NCBI GenBank assembly: GCA_052161605.1
Contig: CP197409.1
From: JBKCUI01 sp052161605
GTDB taxonomy: Bacteria > Planctomycetota > Planctomycetia > Pirellulales > Pirellulaceae
Strand: one strand, 5' to 3'
DNA length: 64,000 bases
Shown: piece by piece, positions 35,115 to 43,856 of the stretch
Layout: every line of letters starts with the position of its first letter
Numbering within the stretch: the stretch's first letter is position 1
The notes under the pieces: model-generated
What the model was told of the DNA's origin: nothing
Databases searched by the model: none
What the model saw: only the letters and a program-made list of their open reading frames with translations
Position numbers and translations under genes: made by a program

Positions 35115-35804
35115 TTGACTGCGTCTGAATACCAAAGCCGGATGGTCCCCTTCGCGATGGAATTGGCAAATCGCATCTCGCTGCGTCTCGAACATCACAA
35201 CTCGCTGACGTCGTTTGAGATCGAGGACATCGAACAAGAGCTCCTCACCTACGTTCTCGAACGAGCCTCGCAATTCGATCCGGCCAAAGGAAGCATCGAA
35301 GCTTTCGTAACACAAATGATGCGGACGGCCGCCGCTAGTCTCATCCGTGGATCGAATCGGCGACGCAGCAACCCACCGCCAGGGCGCGTCGTCGACTCGC
35401 TTTCGAAGATGGTCGAAGGGCCCGATCGCAAGTCCGAGGAACTGAACCGTGGACTCTCTTCCGCCGATGGCACACGCCGTCGCCAGACCGAGCCACGCGA
35501 CCCTCTTCGTGACGTCGAGTTGGCTGATGCCGTTGATCATCAAATCAACACTCTACCCCGCCACTACCGTCGCATCGCGCGGCTTTTGCGAACTCACAAC
35601 CAAAACGAGATCGCAAACAAACTCGGTTTATCGAAACGAAAAGTTTCGCAGGTTTTAGCAGGGATTCGCGAGCATTTTGCGAGTGTCGACTGGAGTGAAT
35701 CCGGATTTTTTTGGGACGTCGTTTCTCCGAATTGCATAGCTAGTTCTGGAGAGGACAACGCTTTTCAAACCAGCCAAGAATCCGAGATGGAGAAATCAGC
35801 ATGA
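35115..35804 (+). CDS. Sigma-70-like RNA polymerase sigma factor (phage-encoded)
   Basis: From TTG at 35115, with GGAGG seven bases upstream, the protein has 229 residues. Region 2 is seen as FEIEDIEQELLTYVLERASQ, FDPAKGSIEAFVTQMM. Region 4 is LPRHYRRIARLLRTHNQNEI, then ANKLGLSKRKVSQVLAGIRE, with an HTH. An upstream frame to 35001 exists, but its protein text looks unlike the rest. The last 40 codons overlap the 28-bp promoter-like motif at 35712. It would redirect host polymerase to phage promoters. Confidence 0.8.
   Translation: MTASEYQSRMVPFAMELANRISLRLEHHNSLTSFEIEDIEQELLTYVLERASQFDPAKGSIEAFVTQMMRTAAASLIRGSNRRRSNPPPGRVVDSLSKMVEGPDRKSEELNRGLSSADGTRRRQTEPRDPLRDVELADAVDHQINTLPRHYRRIARLLRTHNQNEIANKLGLSKRKVSQVLAGIREHFASVDWSESGFFWDVVSPNCIASSGEDNAFQTSQESEMEKSA
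35712..35739 (+). promoter_or_regulatory. Phage module promoter-like motif, copy B
   Basis: TGGGACGTCGTT, seven bases, AATTGCATAG, inside the 3' end of the sigma-factor gene and upstream of the replication module. Same spacing as copies at 26512 and 54942. Because the sigma protein's tail there carries no conserved pattern, the DNA rather than the protein seems to be what is conserved. Confidence 0.6.
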
Positions 35805-36041
35805 GCGCACCCGCCATGAATATCGAACAGCGCGTCACCGTCTCGCTCGCTTTGCAGCGATACCTGCGAGCGGTCGAACGCTTCGAAGCCGCTTCCAACG
35901 AGTTCAACTAATCCTGCCAGACGATTCGCCAAGCTCTGCCTCGTGAAAGCCGCTTCGTCGCGAACATCTCGCACCAGCACTTTCTGGTGACCAGCGATCA
36001 AGAAGGCAACTTCGAGGTCGAGGAAATCGAAACGGTTTGAT
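35801..36041 (+). pseudogene. Broken small phage gene
   Basis: Starts ATG overlapping the sigma stop and reads MSAPAMNIEQRVTVSLALQR, then hits TAA at 35909-35911. In the same frame the text continues as SCQTIRQALPRESRF and HQHFLVTSDQ. Near 36000 a single-base shift is needed to continue into EGNFEVEEIETV and a TGA at 36039-36041. With one nonsense and one apparent frameshift, it is probably a decayed gene of about 80 codons. Confidence 0.5.
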
Positions 36042-36094
36042 TCCCCATCTCTCTTCAACCTCTTGGCCTCACCTCCTTGAAAGATCCACCGACC

Positions 36095-36319
36095 ATGTCA
36101 AAGCGACCTCTACCCCACGAACCTGGCGATCGGGCGTGCCTGAAATGCAGCGAAACCTTTCGTTCGAAAAGTGCTGCCAACCGAATCTGCAAGAAGTGCT
36201 CGCGAATCAATGCATCTCTGAATGTCAGCGAGGCGCAGCTTGCTCGGGAACGAGGTGCAAAACGCCTCAATGGCCTTCTGATCGAAGAACAAGAGATCTA
36301 CGAAATGAGATTCTTCTAG
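36095..36319 (+). CDS. Small zinc-ribbon-like phage protein
   Basis: A 74-residue basic protein from the ATG at 36095. Four Cys (RACLKCSETF, then RICKKCSR) in two C-x2-C pairs spaced 13 residues apart suggest a zinc ribbon. It lies at the head of the replication module. The frame extends six codons upstream. A DNA-binding or regulatory function is likely but not shown. Confidence 0.65.
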   Translation: MSKRPLPHEPGDRACLKCSETFRSKSAANRICKKCSRINASLNVSEAQLARERGAKRLNGLLIEEQEIYEMRFF

Positions 36320-36369
36320 ATACCAACTTATTCAGTAAAAACCTTCAAGACTAGTAACTCCGAGCACCC

Positions 36370-37416
36370 ATGTCACAAGTCATAACCCCAATCGAAGCGA
36401 ACGATAAGACGCTGCTGACCTATTCAGCACTCAACACGTTTCGTAATTGCCCTCGCAAGTACAAGAACCGTTATCTCGATAATCTCCGGCCGCGTGAGCG
36501 AGTGGAGGCGTTGTCGTTCGGTAGCGTGATCCATACAGCCATCGAGCTTTGGTACAGGTCGACGGATGCCGATTCGCGGCTACGCGATGTCCTCGCATCG
36601 ATCGACGAAGCTTACGAAAACCGCAACACCGATCCCCATCAGATGGCTCAATGGCACCTTGCCACCGCGATGATTCGTGGGTACGCCGATCGTTATTCAA
36701 CCGAAGAATTCGAAGTTATCGAAGTGGAAAAGGAATTCGTCGGCGAGATCCGCAATCCCGACACTGGTCGTCAGAGCCAGACGTTCCGTATTGCTGGCAA
36801 GGTCGACGGCATCGTTCGCTGCCACGACGGTCTGTATTTGCTTGAGCACAAAACGGCATCAAACGTTGATGCGAGCTATCTCGACAAACTGTGGACCGAC
36901 ACGCAAATTGCCTTGTATTGCTACTACCTGCGGGAGTTGGGCTATCCGATTATTGGGGTGATCTACAACGTACTGCTCAAGAGTCGGCTCAAACAAGGCA
37001 AAGGCGAGACTCAGGAAGAATACGAGATCCGCAAAGCCGAGCTAGCTGCCAAGAACAAGAGTGGCAAATCAACGGCCAAGCGCCAGCTGCCTGAAACGGA
37101 CGATGAGTTCCAAGCACGCCTCGTCGAGTGGTACTCGCGTCCCGAAGCGTTTCATCGGGAGTTCATTTATCTCTCCGAAGATCGACTTGCCATGCTGCAA
37201 GACGAAGTCTGGGAGATCACCCAGCAATACCTCGATGCCCGCCGGCGCGGCAAGTGGCTGCTCAACACTTCGAACTGTTTCTCATACCAGCGGCCTTGTG
37301 AGTACTTGGCTTATTGCCAGTCGGGATTCAATCCAAACGTTGCTAACAATTTGTATGAGATAGCTCTTCCTAACGAAGAGCTATCCCGTGTTGATTCTGA
37401 AGCACCCCAATTCTGA
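36370..37416 (+). CDS. PD-(D/E)XK exonuclease, Cas4/RecB-like
   Basis: A 348-residue nuclease. Motif I is GSVIHTAIE at residues 51-59. The catalytic Asp is in KVDGIV near 144 and E-x-K is LLEHKTAS near 159. Cys residues at 27 (FRNCPRKY) and in NCFSYQRPCEYLAYC (about 303-317) fit the 4Fe-4S staple of Cas4/AddB-type enzymes. It would digest DNA ends for phage recombination together with the RecA-like ATPase encoded next, 20 bases on. It starts the replication operon after a short leader. Confidence 0.88.
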   Translation: MSQVITPIEANDKTLLTYSALNTFRNCPRKYKNRYLDNLRPRERVEALSFGSVIHTAIELWYRSTDADSRLRDVLASIDEAYENRNTDPHQMAQWHLATAMIRGYADRYSTEEFEVIEVEKEFVGEIRNPDTGRQSQTFRIAGKVDGIVRCHDGLYLLEHKTASNVDASYLDKLWTDTQIALYCYYLRELGYPIIGVIYNVLLKSRLKQGKGETQEEYEIRKAELAAKNKSGKSTAKRQLPETDDEFQARLVEWYSRPEAFHREFIYLSEDRLAMLQDEVWEITQQYLDARRRGKWLLNTSNCFSYQRPCEYLAYCQSGFNPNVANNLYEIALPNEELSRVDSEAPQF

Positions 37417-37436
37417 TTTGAAAGGAATGATAAACA

Positions 37437-38240
37437 ATGACAATTGCATTACCTACTGAAGCAACCAAGCCTGTGACCGAGCTCGACAAGCAAACCATTT
37501 TGCTCTACTCAGTTCCAAAGTTAGGAAAGAGCACAATGGCCTCGAAATTTCCGTCGGCGATCTTTTTCGAGTGCGAACCAGGTCTAAATCATTTAGAAGT
37601 TTTTAAAGTTCCAACGTACAAGTGGGACGACTTCCTCGAAGCCTGCAAGCTAGTGGCTAAGGGTGACCACAAGTTCAAAACGATCGTGATCGACACCGTC
37701 GATAATGCGTTCAAGATGTGTTCCGACTACGTCTGTGCCAAGCACGGCATCGAGTACGAAGGGGACATGGGACACGGCAAAGGCTGGGCTCTGGTCAAGA
37801 ACGAATGGCATCGTGTGCTGACTCGGTTGGCCAGTTTGCCATACGGTTTGATCCTCATCTCGCATGCCGTCGACAAAACGATTGAAACGCGCACCGGCGA
37901 GTACACCAAAACCACTCCGAGCTTGCCAGATCGTGCTCGCAACGTTGTGTTGGGCCTGGTCGACATCATCCTTTATGGCGACTCGGTCTCACGTAAAGAC
38001 GCCGCCGGCAACATCGTAGTCGATCGCGTGCTCCGAACTAAGCCTCATCCTACTTACGAGGCTGGCGATCGGACCGGTCGGTTGCCTGAGATGCTGCCGC
38101 TCGATTATGCCGCATTTCATTCGGCGTTTACCGGAACCACTTCGAATTCAACCGCACAGAGCCCTGCGCCTGGAAAAGGCCCTGTTGCTTCTTCTTCTAC
38201 TCCGGGCAGCACCCCAGCAAGAAAGGCTGTTAAGCAATGA
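37437..38240 (+). CDS. RecA-like recombination ATPase (Sak4-type, AAA_24)
   Basis: A 267-residue ATPase with Walker A SVPKLGKST at residues 25-33 and a Walker B-like TIVIDTVDNA near 82. GLILISHAVDKTIETR sits near 140-156. Its length and motif order match Sak4/AAA_24 phage recombinases, which anneal or exchange DNA strands. The Pro/Ser-rich C-terminal tail overlaps the next gene by four bases. Confidence 0.85.
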   Translation: MTIALPTEATKPVTELDKQTILLYSVPKLGKSTMASKFPSAIFFECEPGLNHLEVFKVPTYKWDDFLEACKLVAKGDHKFKTIVIDTVDNAFKMCSDYVCAKHGIEYEGDMGHGKGWALVKNEWHRVLTRLASLPYGLILISHAVDKTIETRTGEYTKTTPSLPDRARNVVLGLVDIILYGDSVSRKDAAGNIVVDRVLRTKPHPTYEAGDRTGRLPEMLPLDYAAFHSAFTGTTSNSTAQSPAPGKGPVASSSTPGSTPARKAVKQ

Positions 38241-38698
38241 GCGATTACGAAGAATACGAAGACGCCAACCAATTCGTGGATCTGTCGTCGTTTGATGAAG
38301 AGTTCGCAACAGCGGAAGCACCAGAATATGACGAGGTCCCGGATGGCAAGTATCAAGTACGCATTGAGTCGGTAAAACTCGAGAGCAGTCAGAAGGGCGA
38401 CCCGATGATCAAGTTCGATTTGCAAGTGATGTCGGGTTCACAAGCCGGCCGTCACATCTTCAAGAATTCAGTCATCACGCAGGCGTCGATCCCTTACGTG
38501 AAGGGAGATTTGAAAACGTTGGGCTTGGAACTCTCCAAGTTCAGTGAACTATCCGGGCGACTTGAGGAACTGCTCGATGTGACCTTGGAAGTCACGAAGC
38601 GGACTCGCGGTGATTACACCAACGTCTACTTCAATCGACGCATTCGTCTCGCGACCACTTCGAGCGGTGAGATCCCATCAGAGGACATGCCGTTCTGA
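38237..38698 (+). CDS. DUF669-family phage protein, probable single-strand DNA binder
   Basis: A 153-residue protein with an acidic N-terminus, a core PDGKYQVRIESVKLES typical of DUF669 phage proteins, and an acidic tail EIPSEDMPF. That tail echoes the C-terminal tip of single-strand-binding proteins, so it may recruit the recombination enzymes encoded around it. It is coupled to the ATPase by an ATGA overlap. Confidence 0.78.
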   Translation: MSDYEEYEDANQFVDLSSFDEEFATAEAPEYDEVPDGKYQVRIESVKLESSQKGDPMIKFDLQVMSGSQAGRHIFKNSVITQASIPYVKGDLKTLGLELSKFSELSGRLEELLDVTLEVTKRTRGDYTNVYFNRRIRLATTSSGEIPSEDMPF

Positions 38699-38728
38699 TC
38701 CCAGGTGGCTTGATTTCGCACGGGTGCG

Positions 38729-38790
38729 GCTGGGACGGGACAAGCGAATGAGTCGGTGTAAATCGGCCGTTCGCTCCGTCCCGGCTTTTT
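38729..38790 (+). terminator. Rho-independent terminator-like hairpin after DUF669 gene
   Basis: Outer stem GCTGGGACGG (38729-38738) pairs with CCGTCCCGGC (38776-38785) with one wobble. An inner stem AGCGAA/TTCGCT adds to it, and five T follow. It may end or attenuate the recombination operon before the RusA gene. Confidence 0.65.
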
Positions 38791-38814
38791 CTATTTCAGT
38801 ACAAGGAAGCAAGG

Positions 38815-39198
38815 ATGGTTACCGAGCTCGAACTTCCGTTTCCGCCAAGCATCAATCACTACTTCAGCTATTACCAAGGACGTCCGGTGCTGTCGAAGGA
38901 TGCGCGAACCTATCGCCACCAGGTTCGACGAATCGCGATTGCAAAAGGCATCAAGCCCTTGATGGGACCAATAGCGATACGCATTGATATTTGGCCGCCA
39001 GACAATCGCCGGCGCGACTGTGACAATTCACAAAAATCAATCTTGGATGCGTTGCAGCATGCCGGCGTGTTCTGGGACGATTCGCAGGTGGTTTGGCTGC
39101 TTTCGATCAAGCATGAATCGCAGCCGAGCGGAACGATCAAGGTTCAGCTCGTCGATGCGGAGTCGCAGACGCTTTCTCCGGCCATGGAGCTCACATAG
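38815..39198 (+). CDS. rusA: RusA-like Holliday-junction endonuclease
   Basis: A 127-residue protein. The active-site acidic residues and Lys appear in RRRDCDNSQKSILDAL (Asp at 68 and 70, Lys at 74), with Asp in WDDSQV near 88-89, the spacing of RusA. PFPPSINHYF at the N-terminus matches the family. It would cut four-way junctions made during phage recombination. It starts 25 bases after the terminator-like hairpin. Confidence 0.9.
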   Translation: MVTELELPFPPSINHYFSYYQGRPVLSKDARTYRHQVRRIAIAKGIKPLMGPIAIRIDIWPPDNRRRDCDNSQKSILDALQHAGVFWDDSQVVWLLSIKHESQPSGTIKVQLVDAESQTLSPAMELT

Positions 39199-39271
39199 CC
39201 ATGTCGCAAGTCACTCGTTTCCATCGTTTGATTTTCAAATATCGACCCATTCGAGAAAGAGGTGACACAGC

Positions 39272-41944
39272 TTGAGTCACCCAGCGATCACCTTATTAAC
39301 GACTCTGTTCGAGCCATCGGACCTAATCCTTTTTCGTCCCGTGGAAACATGGACGGAAGGGGGACGAAAGCGGAGCCGTGTCGATTATGGCAACGTGTGC
39401 TACCGGCCAGCCAAGGCAACGACACTTGAGCAAACGTTGACTCGGCTGGAAACAAGTTCCGAGTCGGAGCGTACGAACCTGTTTTTCAGCGTCTGTCCAC
39501 GAGTTGGTAATAAAGGACGATTCGACCTAGCTTGGCAGATTCGAGTTATTCGCTGCCTCTGGGCTGATCTCGATGGATGCGATGTTGCTCAGGCTGTACA
39601 ACGTTGTGCTTCACAATCGATCCCCACGCCGACAGCGATCGTAAATAGCGGCAACGGTGTGCATCTGTATTGGCTTTTGGATCGTCCCCTTCTGATCGAC
39701 GATGTTGGCGATCCACCCCCAGTCGAAACGGAATGGTCCATTGGAAGCGACGGACGTAAGAAACCAAGGCGATATATCCTTGATGGCAAGGATCGCGTTT
39801 TCTTGGATCGACGCCATCATTTGACCAAAACAAGCCCTAAGGCTCTGCAAGCCCAGGATCTACTGACAGGCATCGCAGCGGCGATCAACGCCGATCATAC
39901 TACCGACCTCACTAGGTTGCTCCGGCTGCCAGGCACCTTGAATCGAAAAGATCAACGCAACGGTCGCGAACCGATAAAAGCAGAACTAGTTGAATGCGAC
40001 GGCAACCGTCGGTATCCAATCGATGCGTTTCTGAAGTTTGCCAAATTGTGTGATGCCACGAAACGTCAGCGGCAGATTGAGGCGATGCCATTGCCGGCCG
40101 TTCGCAAGCTATCGGCTGGTAAGTCCGACAAACTCTCAGAACTCATTGCTGCCTGTATGATCGCTCCGGACGGTTCTCGATCGGAGGCTGACTTCGCGGT
40201 TTGCTGCTTTGCGATTCGTAATGGAATTGCCAAGGATGAAGTTTGGACACGGCTACAATCGGTCGGCAAGTTCGCCGAGCAAGGTCGCCGCTACTTTGAT
40301 TTAACCTGGGAAAGTGGTGAGTACGATGTGCGCACCACTTTGTGCGATCGCTTACAGAGGCGTGTTCCCAAGGAAAGTCCAACTATTGCTGAGTCGCCTG
40401 GCGACCAAATTGCTGATGAACCCGAAGAAAGAAAAATTATTACGATCGACTCGCGATCAACTCCTGTCGCCTCGACCATGGACCATATCACCGAGCGATT
40501 ACTTGCCACAGGCTCTTGCTTCAATCGGGTGGAGCAATTGGTTGTGGTGCGAGAGCAATCGATTTCGCCAGTGCTCTCTTCTGCAGAATTAACAGGGCTG
40601 CTCAATCAGTACGTTGAGTTCTACTTCGTTAACGACGATGGAGGCGAGTACAAGCCTCTGCCAACATCTTATGCGAACACATGGCTTAATAATGTCGGTC
40701 AGCGCGAACGTTTGCCCGCTATTCGATTGTTTAGCCACAACCCGATCTACACGGAAGACTGGCGGCTGGTCAGTCCCGGTTTCGATCCCCAGTCTGGCTT
40801 CTACTATGCAGGTCCACATATTGAACCGGTCGAAGGAACTAAACATCTCGACGCGTTGCTGCGCGACTTCTGTTGGCGTAAACCGGTCGATCGTACCAAT
40901 TACATTGGCATCCTCCTAACAGGTCTGCTGGTCTCACGTTTCATCGGCTCCAAGCCAGCGGCTCTGTTTAACGGGAATCAGCCCGAGCTAGGGAAATCGG
41001 TGCTTGCACAGATTTTGGCTATTCTCCGTGATGGCCATCATGTCGAAACCGCTTCCTACAATGCAAATGACGAGGAATTCGAGAAGCGTCTGGGAACCAT
41101 CGTAAGGCGTGGCGTCACGACCATCATCATAGACAACGCCAAGGCTCGTGGCCGCAATCCCAAGATCGATTCAGCCTGCCTCGAGCGCTCAATTACCGAT
41201 CCGATTCTGTCGTTTCGTCTACTTGGCTTTTCCCAAGAGATCCGCGCTGAGAATTCGCATCTGTTTTGCATCACGGCCAACTCGCCTGATGTAAGTCGCG
41301 ACCTTATCACACGCTGCGTGGTGATCAATCTGGAATACGAGGGAGATCCACAGAAGCGTTCCTTTTCAATGGACGATCCGGAGGCGTACGTTCAAACGCA
41401 TCGGCTTCAGTTGCTCGGCGAACTCGTGAACATGGTCGAACGCTGGAAGGCCAGCGGTATGCCTCTGGCCAAGGTTCAAACGCGTTTCAACAAGAAGGGG
41501 TGGGGCAACATCATTGGCGGCATTCTGGAAGCCAACGGTGAACCGGACTTCATGATCAATGCAGACGATGCAGCCAGTGAGATGGACGAGACTCGACGGC
41601 AATTCGAAGAGCTCATCGCTTTGCTTGCAGAGCATCCACAAGGACTATGGTCCGCGTCTGAGTTAACAGACCTTGCCAATAGAAACTTTTTGCTGCAAGC
41701 AGAACTCGGCGATGGTACAGCCCGTTCGCAAACAACACGTATGGGCAAGCTCTGCGGTCGTTTTGTCGATGAGAGAATCAAGATATCTGAGGACAAGTAC
41801 GGTAGGTTTAGGCGAAGCTACGACGGCCAGTATACCAAGTATCAGGTCTTCAAAGAGTCGGCCCAAGACGGCTTCGCAATACGGCCGGACATCAAGAGTG
41901 GGCTTTCAACCAACGTCCGTGGACAGGAGCTGTTTTTGTCATGA
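39272..41944 (+). CDS. Primase-helicase, AEP-type primase fused to superfamily 3/AAA+ helicase
   Basis: An 890-residue replication protein. The N-terminal half shows an archaeo-eukaryotic primase-like active site in CLWADLDGCDV (about 92-102), with GVHLYWLLD following. A middle linker precedes a helicase with Walker A NGNQPELGKSV (about 567) and Walker B TTIIIDNAKARG (about 615). This layout is common in phage and plasmid replication proteins that both prime and unwind DNA. It starts at TTG with an AGAGGTGA ribosome site; I see no better start nearby. Confidence 0.82.
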   Translation: MSHPAITLLTTLFEPSDLILFRPVETWTEGGRKRSRVDYGNVCYRPAKATTLEQTLTRLETSSESERTNLFFSVCPRVGNKGRFDLAWQIRVIRCLWADLDGCDVAQAVQRCASQSIPTPTAIVNSGNGVHLYWLLDRPLLIDDVGDPPPVETEWSIGSDGRKKPRRYILDGKDRVFLDRRHHLTKTSPKALQAQDLLTGIAAAINADHTTDLTRLLRLPGTLNRKDQRNGREPIKAELVECDGNRRYPIDAFLKFAKLCDATKRQRQIEAMPLPAVRKLSAGKSDKLSELIAACMIAPDGSRSEADFAVCCFAIRNGIAKDEVWTRLQSVGKFAEQGRRYFDLTWESGEYDVRTTLCDRLQRRVPKESPTIAESPGDQIADEPEERKIITIDSRSTPVASTMDHITERLLATGSCFNRVEQLVVVREQSISPVLSSAELTGLLNQYVEFYFVNDDGGEYKPLPTSYANTWLNNVGQRERLPAIRLFSHNPIYTEDWRLVSPGFDPQSGFYYAGPHIEPVEGTKHLDALLRDFCWRKPVDRTNYIGILLTGLLVSRFIGSKPAALFNGNQPELGKSVLAQILAILRDGHHVETASYNANDEEFEKRLGTIVRRGVTTIIIDNAKARGRNPKIDSACLERSITDPILSFRLLGFSQEIRAENSHLFCITANSPDVSRDLITRCVVINLEYEGDPQKRSFSMDDPEAYVQTHRLQLLGELVNMVERWKASGMPLAKVQTRFNKKGWGNIIGGILEANGEPDFMINADDAASEMDETRRQFEELIALLAEHPQGLWSASELTDLANRNFLLQAELGDGTARSQTTRMGKLCGRFVDERIKISEDKYGRFRRSYDGQYTKYQVFKESAQDGFAIRPDIKSGLSTNVRGQELFLS

Positions 41945-42261
41945 TCGGGGGCATTTATTCATTGTTTTTACCATTTACAACGGCAACTGAGATCGCAGCG
42001 ATCAGGGCCTCCGGACGTTCAGGTTTTTTTCCGGACTTAAAGAATCGGAAACGTCCTACTTCCACACCCAGCAAATCCATTCGTCAGTTAGTACGTTCCG
42101 AACGTTCCGGACATTTACTCCGAGTTAACTGTTGGGAAGGAATGAGACATGAAATTTACACGTATGTAATCGGTATAGGGAAACGTACGGGACGTCCTAA
42201 CGTCCGGAAAGCCAGCGAGCCATCTGTTTTCTCTACTTCACAATCGAAAGGCAACCTCGGT

Positions 42262-42732
42262 ATGCATCATGCATTTGCGTCTCGCCCCACCTCCTACAAC
42301 GGCGTCCAGTTCCGTTCCCGCTTAGAAGCACAATGGGCATGCTTCTTTGATCAAGCGAAATGGAAGTGGGACTATGAGCCAATGGACCTCGTTGGCTGGA
42401 CGCCAACCTTCCGTGTCGAGTTTCCATGCGGTCATTCCGAGTGCTCTGACACCCATGTGCTTTTGATCGATGTGCAGCCGTTCGATCACATCGCGTCGTT
42501 TGCTGGCCGTCGTTGTATGGACTTCGCATTCGGCGCGAGCTGCAAGCCAAACGGCGAAGAGGAAACGATTCCTGCTGATGCATCAGCGGCATTCGGTATC
42601 AATCCCGACGTGACCTACTGGCAGATGGGTCACGGCGCGGGCGGTGGCGTTGAGAACGTTCGCAACTGGACGCCAACGGATGCCCACGAACTCTGGAAGG
42701 CAGCAGGCAACATAATTCGAGGTTGCTCATGA
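42262..42732 (+). CDS. Phage protein, possible PD-(D/E)XK-type nuclease
   Basis: A 156-residue core from the ATG at 42262 (MHHAFASRPT). The pattern FRSRLEAQWACFFDQAKWKW followed by YEPMDLVGWTP resembles phage PD-(D/E)XK-like nucleases that share the R-x-E-x-W opening. The frame is open leftward to 41941, but that stretch reads as low-complexity repeats of CGGAC/GTCCG and lacks a good domain. I keep the shorter start. A DNA-processing role is inferred. Confidence 0.55.
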   Translation: MHHAFASRPTSYNGVQFRSRLEAQWACFFDQAKWKWDYEPMDLVGWTPTFRVEFPCGHSECSDTHVLLIDVQPFDHIASFAGRRCMDFAFGASCKPNGEEETIPADASAAFGINPDVTYWQMGHGAGGGVENVRNWTPTDAHELWKAAGNIIRGCS

Positions 42733-42947
42733 GTAACCAATCGAGAACGCAAGTCATCGCACACGTTCGCGTGTGTCGCAATCGTTGCACCTCATTCGAA
42801 TGCAACGCCCAGCCAGCACGAGAACGCGTCAGTGAGCCAACAGTGGCCCCCAAAACGCGTCTGCCACAGTGGCACTCGCTACCAAACATGCTTAGGTACT
42901 TCCGGCCCGAGACCACCAATCTTGGGCCGCGGGAACAGCCGCGCTAG
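42729..42947 (+). CDS. Short doubtful phage ORF after the nuclease-like gene
   Basis: Starts ATG overlapping the preceding TGA by four bases and reads MSNQSRTQVIAHVRVCRNRC. It is Arg-rich with a few Cys. No family match is visible, and the DNA under it carries inverted repeats such as GCCACAGTGGC, so it may be a regulatory intergenic region rather than a gene. Confidence 0.3.
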   Translation: MSNQSRTQVIAHVRVCRNRCTSFECNAQPARERVSEPTVAPKTRLPQWHSLPNMLRYFRPETTNLGPREQPR

Positions 42948-42994
42948 ATAGCTCAGTTTGTTTTTGTCCGGATTTTATTTTGAAAGGAGTTTCG

Positions 42995-43795
42995 ATGAAT
43001 GAATTTAACAGCTCAATGGAAGATTGCCCTGAGCGATGCTTTGGCAGGTGCGAAAACGAAAGCAGCACAGTCTCGGAAAAGGAACGATCCCTGGAGGCAA
43101 ACGCTACTCTGTCTATGCACAGCACAGCGAATACGGTCTCAGCGTCGTTTGAAATGCGCGTATTCGAGCAAGTCAAACAGCTCGAAATGTCTGACTTGGA
43201 AGGAAGCTCTAATCAAGGCGAGAGTAGACCAGCGAACGAGGGTTCTGAGTTCGCTCAACCGAGGGACCTGGGAGTACGCGCTGAGCATCAGAGTATCGGG
43301 GATTCGACTCAGGGACATTTAGATTTCGGCCAGATTGTACTTCGGCCATCACAGCTCAAGCGGCTGATCAACGATGCAGGCCTCGGAAATGTTCTTAACG
43401 AACGGCAATTGCTCCGGTATCGCAAAGAAACACCACAGATCGAATCTGAGAATGGTGGAATCAATTTGATTCGCTTTGTTGCTGCACTATGTCGGCGGCG
43501 TACCAAGGGTGCACTGGCATCACATCAATCCAAGCTCTCGCTCCCAGACCTATACGCGCTTCTCGAGGAACAGAACTATCGGTGCGCATTAACGGGTGAC
43601 GTGCTAAGTCCAGATGATGTTGCGATCGATCACATCGTCCCAATCTCCAGTGGTGGAGACTTCAGCATTGAAAACTCGCAATTGGTTTCAAAAGCAGCCA
43701 ATCGAGCAAAACACACCTTGTCACAAGCCGCTTTTATTTCGCTTTGCAAGCAGGTTGCGGATAAGCAACGAATGTCACACGCAAACGAGCACTAG
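42995..43795 (+). CDS. HNH endonuclease with an N-terminal phage DNA-binding-like domain
   Basis: A 266-residue protein from the ATG at 42995, after an AAAGGAG site. The C-terminal part is an HNH nuclease: RCALTGDVLSPDDVAIDHIV, then SGGDFSIENSQLVSKAANRA. A middle domain (about 110-170: LRPSQLKRLINDAGLGNVL, then NERQLLRYRKE) is shared with the terminase and with the 50987 protein. The first 100 residues are Ser/Glu-rich. Another frame (42999-43322) is also open, but this one has the better codon choice. HNH proteins near terminases often help cut cos-type DNA. Confidence 0.8.
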   Translation: MNEFNSSMEDCPERCFGRCENESSTVSEKERSLEANATLSMHSTANTVSASFEMRVFEQVKQLEMSDLEGSSNQGESRPANEGSEFAQPRDLGVRAEHQSIGDSTQGHLDFGQIVLRPSQLKRLINDAGLGNVLNERQLLRYRKETPQIESENGGINLIRFVAALCRRRTKGALASHQSKLSLPDLYALLEEQNYRCALTGDVLSPDDVAIDHIVPISSGGDFSIENSQLVSKAANRAKHTLSQAAFISLCKQVADKQRMSHANEH

Positions 43796-43856
43796 CAGTG
43801 CGATTCCACAAACCACTTTAACTAGTACATCAAATTAACCCCAAAAGGATTGCTTT

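Noticed and set aside
34866..35543. Minus-strand frame opposite the sigma-factor gene
   Set aside because: No recognisable domain, while the plus strand shows clear sigma regions 2 and 4 with a good ribosome site.
42186..42210. Possible fourth copy of the phage module motif (GGGACGTC)
   Set aside because: Only the first half matches; the AATTGCATAG half and the spacing are absent.
42999..43322. Alternative plus frame at the start of the HNH gene
   Set aside because: Codon choice is worse than in the HNH frame and it ends where the conserved domain begins. I still mention the ambiguity in the HNH entry.
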